A DNA stretch of 6,340 nt from Pseudomonadota bacterium (lineage in GTDB: Bacteria; Pseudomonadota; Gammaproteobacteria; Steroidobacterales; Steroidobacteraceae), in the NCBI GenBank assembly GCA_021826035.1, contig JAKBBE010000150.1, positions 1 through 6,340 of the forward strand, written 5' to 3'. The notes beneath the pieces were generated by a model, which ran no database searches, had not been told where the DNA came from, and saw only the letters and a list, made by a program, of their open reading frames with translations. The translations under genes were made by a program, and so were the position numbers. Every line of letters starts with the position of its first letter. Within the stretch, counting starts at the first letter, position 1. Positions 4,902-6,340 of this stretch are shown here, in pieces.

Positions 4902-6065
4902 TCAGCGTCGCGGCGTGCGGGGCGCGGATCCGGTGCGCGGATCCTGGAACGGCAGCAGGAGCTTCGTGACGAGCGTATCGCTGTGCGCGGCGGGCAGTGC
5001 ACTCGAGGGCAGCGATGCACGCACCGTCGCCTTGTCGATCCGACCATTGGCGTACAGCACGGCGAGCGCACCGGCGAGACGGCCGAAGTGCAGTGAGCGG
5101 CCGAGTGCGCTGCCGGGCGCGCTCGGTGCGGTCTGTTCGGTGAGCGCGGCTAACGCCGCCTCGGACAGCTGCCAGTCCCCGCCGATCCGCTGCGCGAGCG
5201 GCGCGGCGTGAACTCTGAGCAGAGTGTCCAGCAGCCCGGCGGCCGCCGGACTGCTGCCGCTGGCCGCTGCACAGCGGGCGCGTACCGCACGGAACAGCAC
5301 GATTTCCGCCATGCCGCTGATCAGGCTGAGCAGTTCGGCCGTGAACGGTTCGATCCGTTCGGCCACCGCCGCATGGACCACCGCGGCCTGCGCCGAGCGC
5401 AGCGCGTGCTCCCAGACCAGCTGTGGAAATTTCGGGAATTCTGCGGCCGCGACGGCGTTGAAGATCGGCTGCATCAGCGCCGTGGCGATCACCGAGCGCA
5501 GGCCTTCGCTGCCGAGGACTGCGACCGCCCGCTCGATGGACTCCACCGGCTGCGGACTGAGGCGATAGAAGGAGCTGTTCGCCATGCGCAGCAGGCTGTC
5601 GACCAGCGCCGGGTCCCGAGCGATGATGGCGACCAACTGACGCCGTGCGACGGACTCGTCCTGGATGGCGTGCATCAGCTGCGGCAGCAGGTTGGGGCGC
5701 CGCGGAAAGTAGCGCCGCTCGGCGGCCGCATCCCCGATCGCACCGAGAGCTTGGGCAATCTTGCGCTCATCTTCGGCCTGGGCGCGGGGCGGGGCGGTCA
5801 GACCGAGTTCCAGGGCGCGCAGCTGCGCGAAGATCTCCGCGGCCTCGAGCGGCGCGGAGGCAGGGAGGACAGCGGCCGCGGGCCGCTGTGCCTCGGGAGG
5901 TGCGGGCGGGGCGGGGGCGACCTCGGGATCGGGCGCGGAGTCGACGGCCGGCGCATCGCCGGCGCCGTGACCGCCTGCGACCGCGCCAAAGGCACGACGC
6001 AGCGCCGGCCGCAGTGCGGCGGCGGCGACGGCGAGCAGCAGCGGCGTGAGCAGCCAATATCCCAT
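4902..6065 (-). CDS. Membrane-anchored HDOD-domain signalling protein
   Basis: A 387-residue protein with an N-terminal hydrophobic anchor (WLLTPLLLAVAAAAL, residues 4-18), a basic turn, and a long Ala/Pro-rich linker (~30-75). A helical region (~74-115) precedes an HDOD domain (~120-310). HDOD hallmarks are PRRPNLLPQLMHAIQDE (121-137), the IIARDPALVDSLLRMANSSFY block (147-167, with D151-P152 and N163-S164), and IERAVAVLGSEGLRSV (177-192). WEHALRSAQAA (218-228) follows. HDOD domains are HD-like folds without full metal-binding catalysis. Here the place of the second HD motif reads SLISGMAEIVLF (247-258), so phosphodiesterase activity is not expected. Family members act as regulatory scaffolds in signalling, motility or stress, often with a second output domain that is absent here. 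The start is supported by GGGGGA (6075-6080 on the plus strand) about 10 nt before the ATG. The gene is divergent from the EamA transporter and lies upstream of the small membrane-protein gene. Confidence 0.92.
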   Translation of the reverse strand: MGYWLLTPLLLAVAAAALRPALRRAFGAVAGGHGAGDAPAVDSAPDPEVAPAPPAPPEAQRPAAAVLPASAPLEAAEIFAQLRALELGLTAPPRAQAEDERKIAQALGAIGDAAAERRYFPRRPNLLPQLMHAIQDESVARRQLVAIIARDPALVDSLLRMANSSFYRLSPQPVESIERAVAVLGSEGLRSVIATALMQPIFNAVAAAEFPKFPQLVWEHALRSAQAAVVHAAVAERIEPFTAELLSLISGMAEIVLFRAVRARCAAASGSSPAAAGLLDTLLRVHAAPLAQRIGGDWQLSEAALAALTEQTAPSAPGSALGRSLHFGRLAGALAVLYANGRIDKATVRASLPSSALPAAHSDTLVTKLLLPFQDPRTGSAPRTPRR

Positions 6066-6080
6066 CGTGACAGCATCCCC

Positions 6081-6102
6081 CGAAGCGCGGACGAACGCTT
6101 CG
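6081..6102. repeat. Perfect 7-bp inverted repeat next to the HDOD ribosome binding site
   Basis: CGAAGCG (6081-6087) and CGCTTCG (6096-6102) are exact complements around an 8-nt centre. On the minus strand the dyad ends directly at the GGGGGA ribosome binding site of the HDOD gene (6075-6080). It could be an operator in the divergent promoter region or an mRNA hairpin that affects ribosome access. The sequence does not distinguish these. Confidence 0.5.
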
Positions 6103-6202
6103 CAACCGATGCAGTTTTCGGCAGCACGGCGTAAAACTCCGCCACTGGAGTGCGGATCTGTGACTTACCGCACGCTGCGCGGGGCCGCACGGGGCGCTGC
6201 GG

Positions 6203-6208
6203 TATGAT
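6203..6208 (+). promoter_or_regulatory. Possible -10 element for the EamA transporter gene
   Basis: TATGAT matches the -10 consensus at five of six positions and lies 54 bp before the GTG start. This would give a leader of roughly 50 nt. No clear -35 hexamer is seen upstream, so the call rests on one box and its position in a divergent intergenic region. Confidence 0.35.
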
Positions 6209-6262
6209 CGGAGCGGCTCCCCGTCCCCCCTCGCACCGTCTCATCGCCGCCAGGAGCGCCGC

Positions 6263-6340
6263 GTGCCCAGTAAGCTCAAGACCCTGACTGCATTCGGGAT
6301 CATCTATCTGGTCTGGGGCTCGACCTATATCGCGATCCGC
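6263..6340 (+). CDS. EamA/DMT-family transporter, N-terminal fragment cut by window edge
   Basis: Only the first 26 codons are present and the frame is open to the last base. The sequence starts with a short basic lead (PSKLKT) and enters the first membrane helix, LTAFGIIYLVWGSTYIAIR. The F-x-I-I-Y-L-V-W-G-S-T-Y-I-A-I-R pattern is the hallmark start of EamA (DUF6) drug/metabolite exporters such as E. coli YedA and RhtA-like proteins. These are ten-helix inner-membrane carriers that usually export amino acids or small metabolites. The GTG at 6263 is chosen because AGGAG (6252-6256) lies 6 nt upstream, and no ATG is in frame nearby. The gene is divergent from the HDOD gene. The substrate cannot be told from this fragment. 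Confidence 0.85.
   Translation, partial: MPSKLKTLTAFGIIYLVWGSTYIAIR

Noticed and set aside
4255..5211. Long plus-strand frame (318 residues) running from the metC 3' end into the HDOD region.
   Set aside because: It crosses two genes supported on other frames and has shadow-type composition, with no recognisable domain.
5208..6134. Long plus-strand frame (308 residues) opposite the HDOD gene.
   Set aside because: Its composition is Arg/Gly/Asp/Gln-rich and it is fully explained as antisense to the HDOD gene, which has clear family motifs and a ribosome binding site.

Overview
The window looks like a stretch of chromosome from a high-GC proteobacterium. A gammaproteobacterium is my best guess, from the type of MetC, the HDOD protein and the EamA/YedA-like exporter, but this is inference and no marker gene is present. 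Six complete protein genes and one gene cut by the right edge can be supported. There is no rRNA, no CRISPR array, no recognisable insertion sequence, and I see no tRNA.

Left half (about 1-2940). The first 400 bases hold no convincing gene. A membrane methyltransferase of the isoprenylcysteine carboxyl methyltransferase (ICMT)-like superfamily (404-988, minus) is divergent from a two-component operon. That operon encodes a six-helix, DesK/NarX-type histidine kinase (1087-2295, plus; 1138 is an alternative start) and, overlapping it by 4 bases, a NarL/FixJ-type response regulator (2292-2933, plus). The roughly 100-150 bp between the divergent genes carries an imperfect 22-bp tandem repeat. Each copy contains a TGCCGGAAG(G/T)CA dyad, and a perfect inverted repeat lies a little downstream. 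This is the best candidate for the regulator's own operator and for joint control of the methyltransferase.

Middle (2934-3299) is a 366-bp gap with no supported gene. Codon use changes across it: third-position GC in hand-counted samples is about 65-76 % to the left and 80-82 % to the right. The left block may have a different history from the right block.

Right half (3300-6340). A cystathionine beta-lyase gene (metC, plus) converges on a two-gene minus-strand unit. The unit encodes a membrane-anchored HDOD-domain signalling protein (4902-6065), followed after 86 bp by a small one-helix, coiled-coil membrane protein (4510-4815). A perfect 9-bp inverted repeat with a competing inner hairpin sits between these two genes. 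Another perfect 7-bp inverted repeat sits directly upstream of the HDOD gene's ribosome binding site. At the right edge an EamA/DMT-family transporter starts at a GTG with a good ribosome binding site and runs off the window.

Most of the window is ordinary. The parts worth a second look are the divergent methyltransferase/two-component regulatory region, and the HDOD plus small membrane protein pair with its intergenic hairpin.
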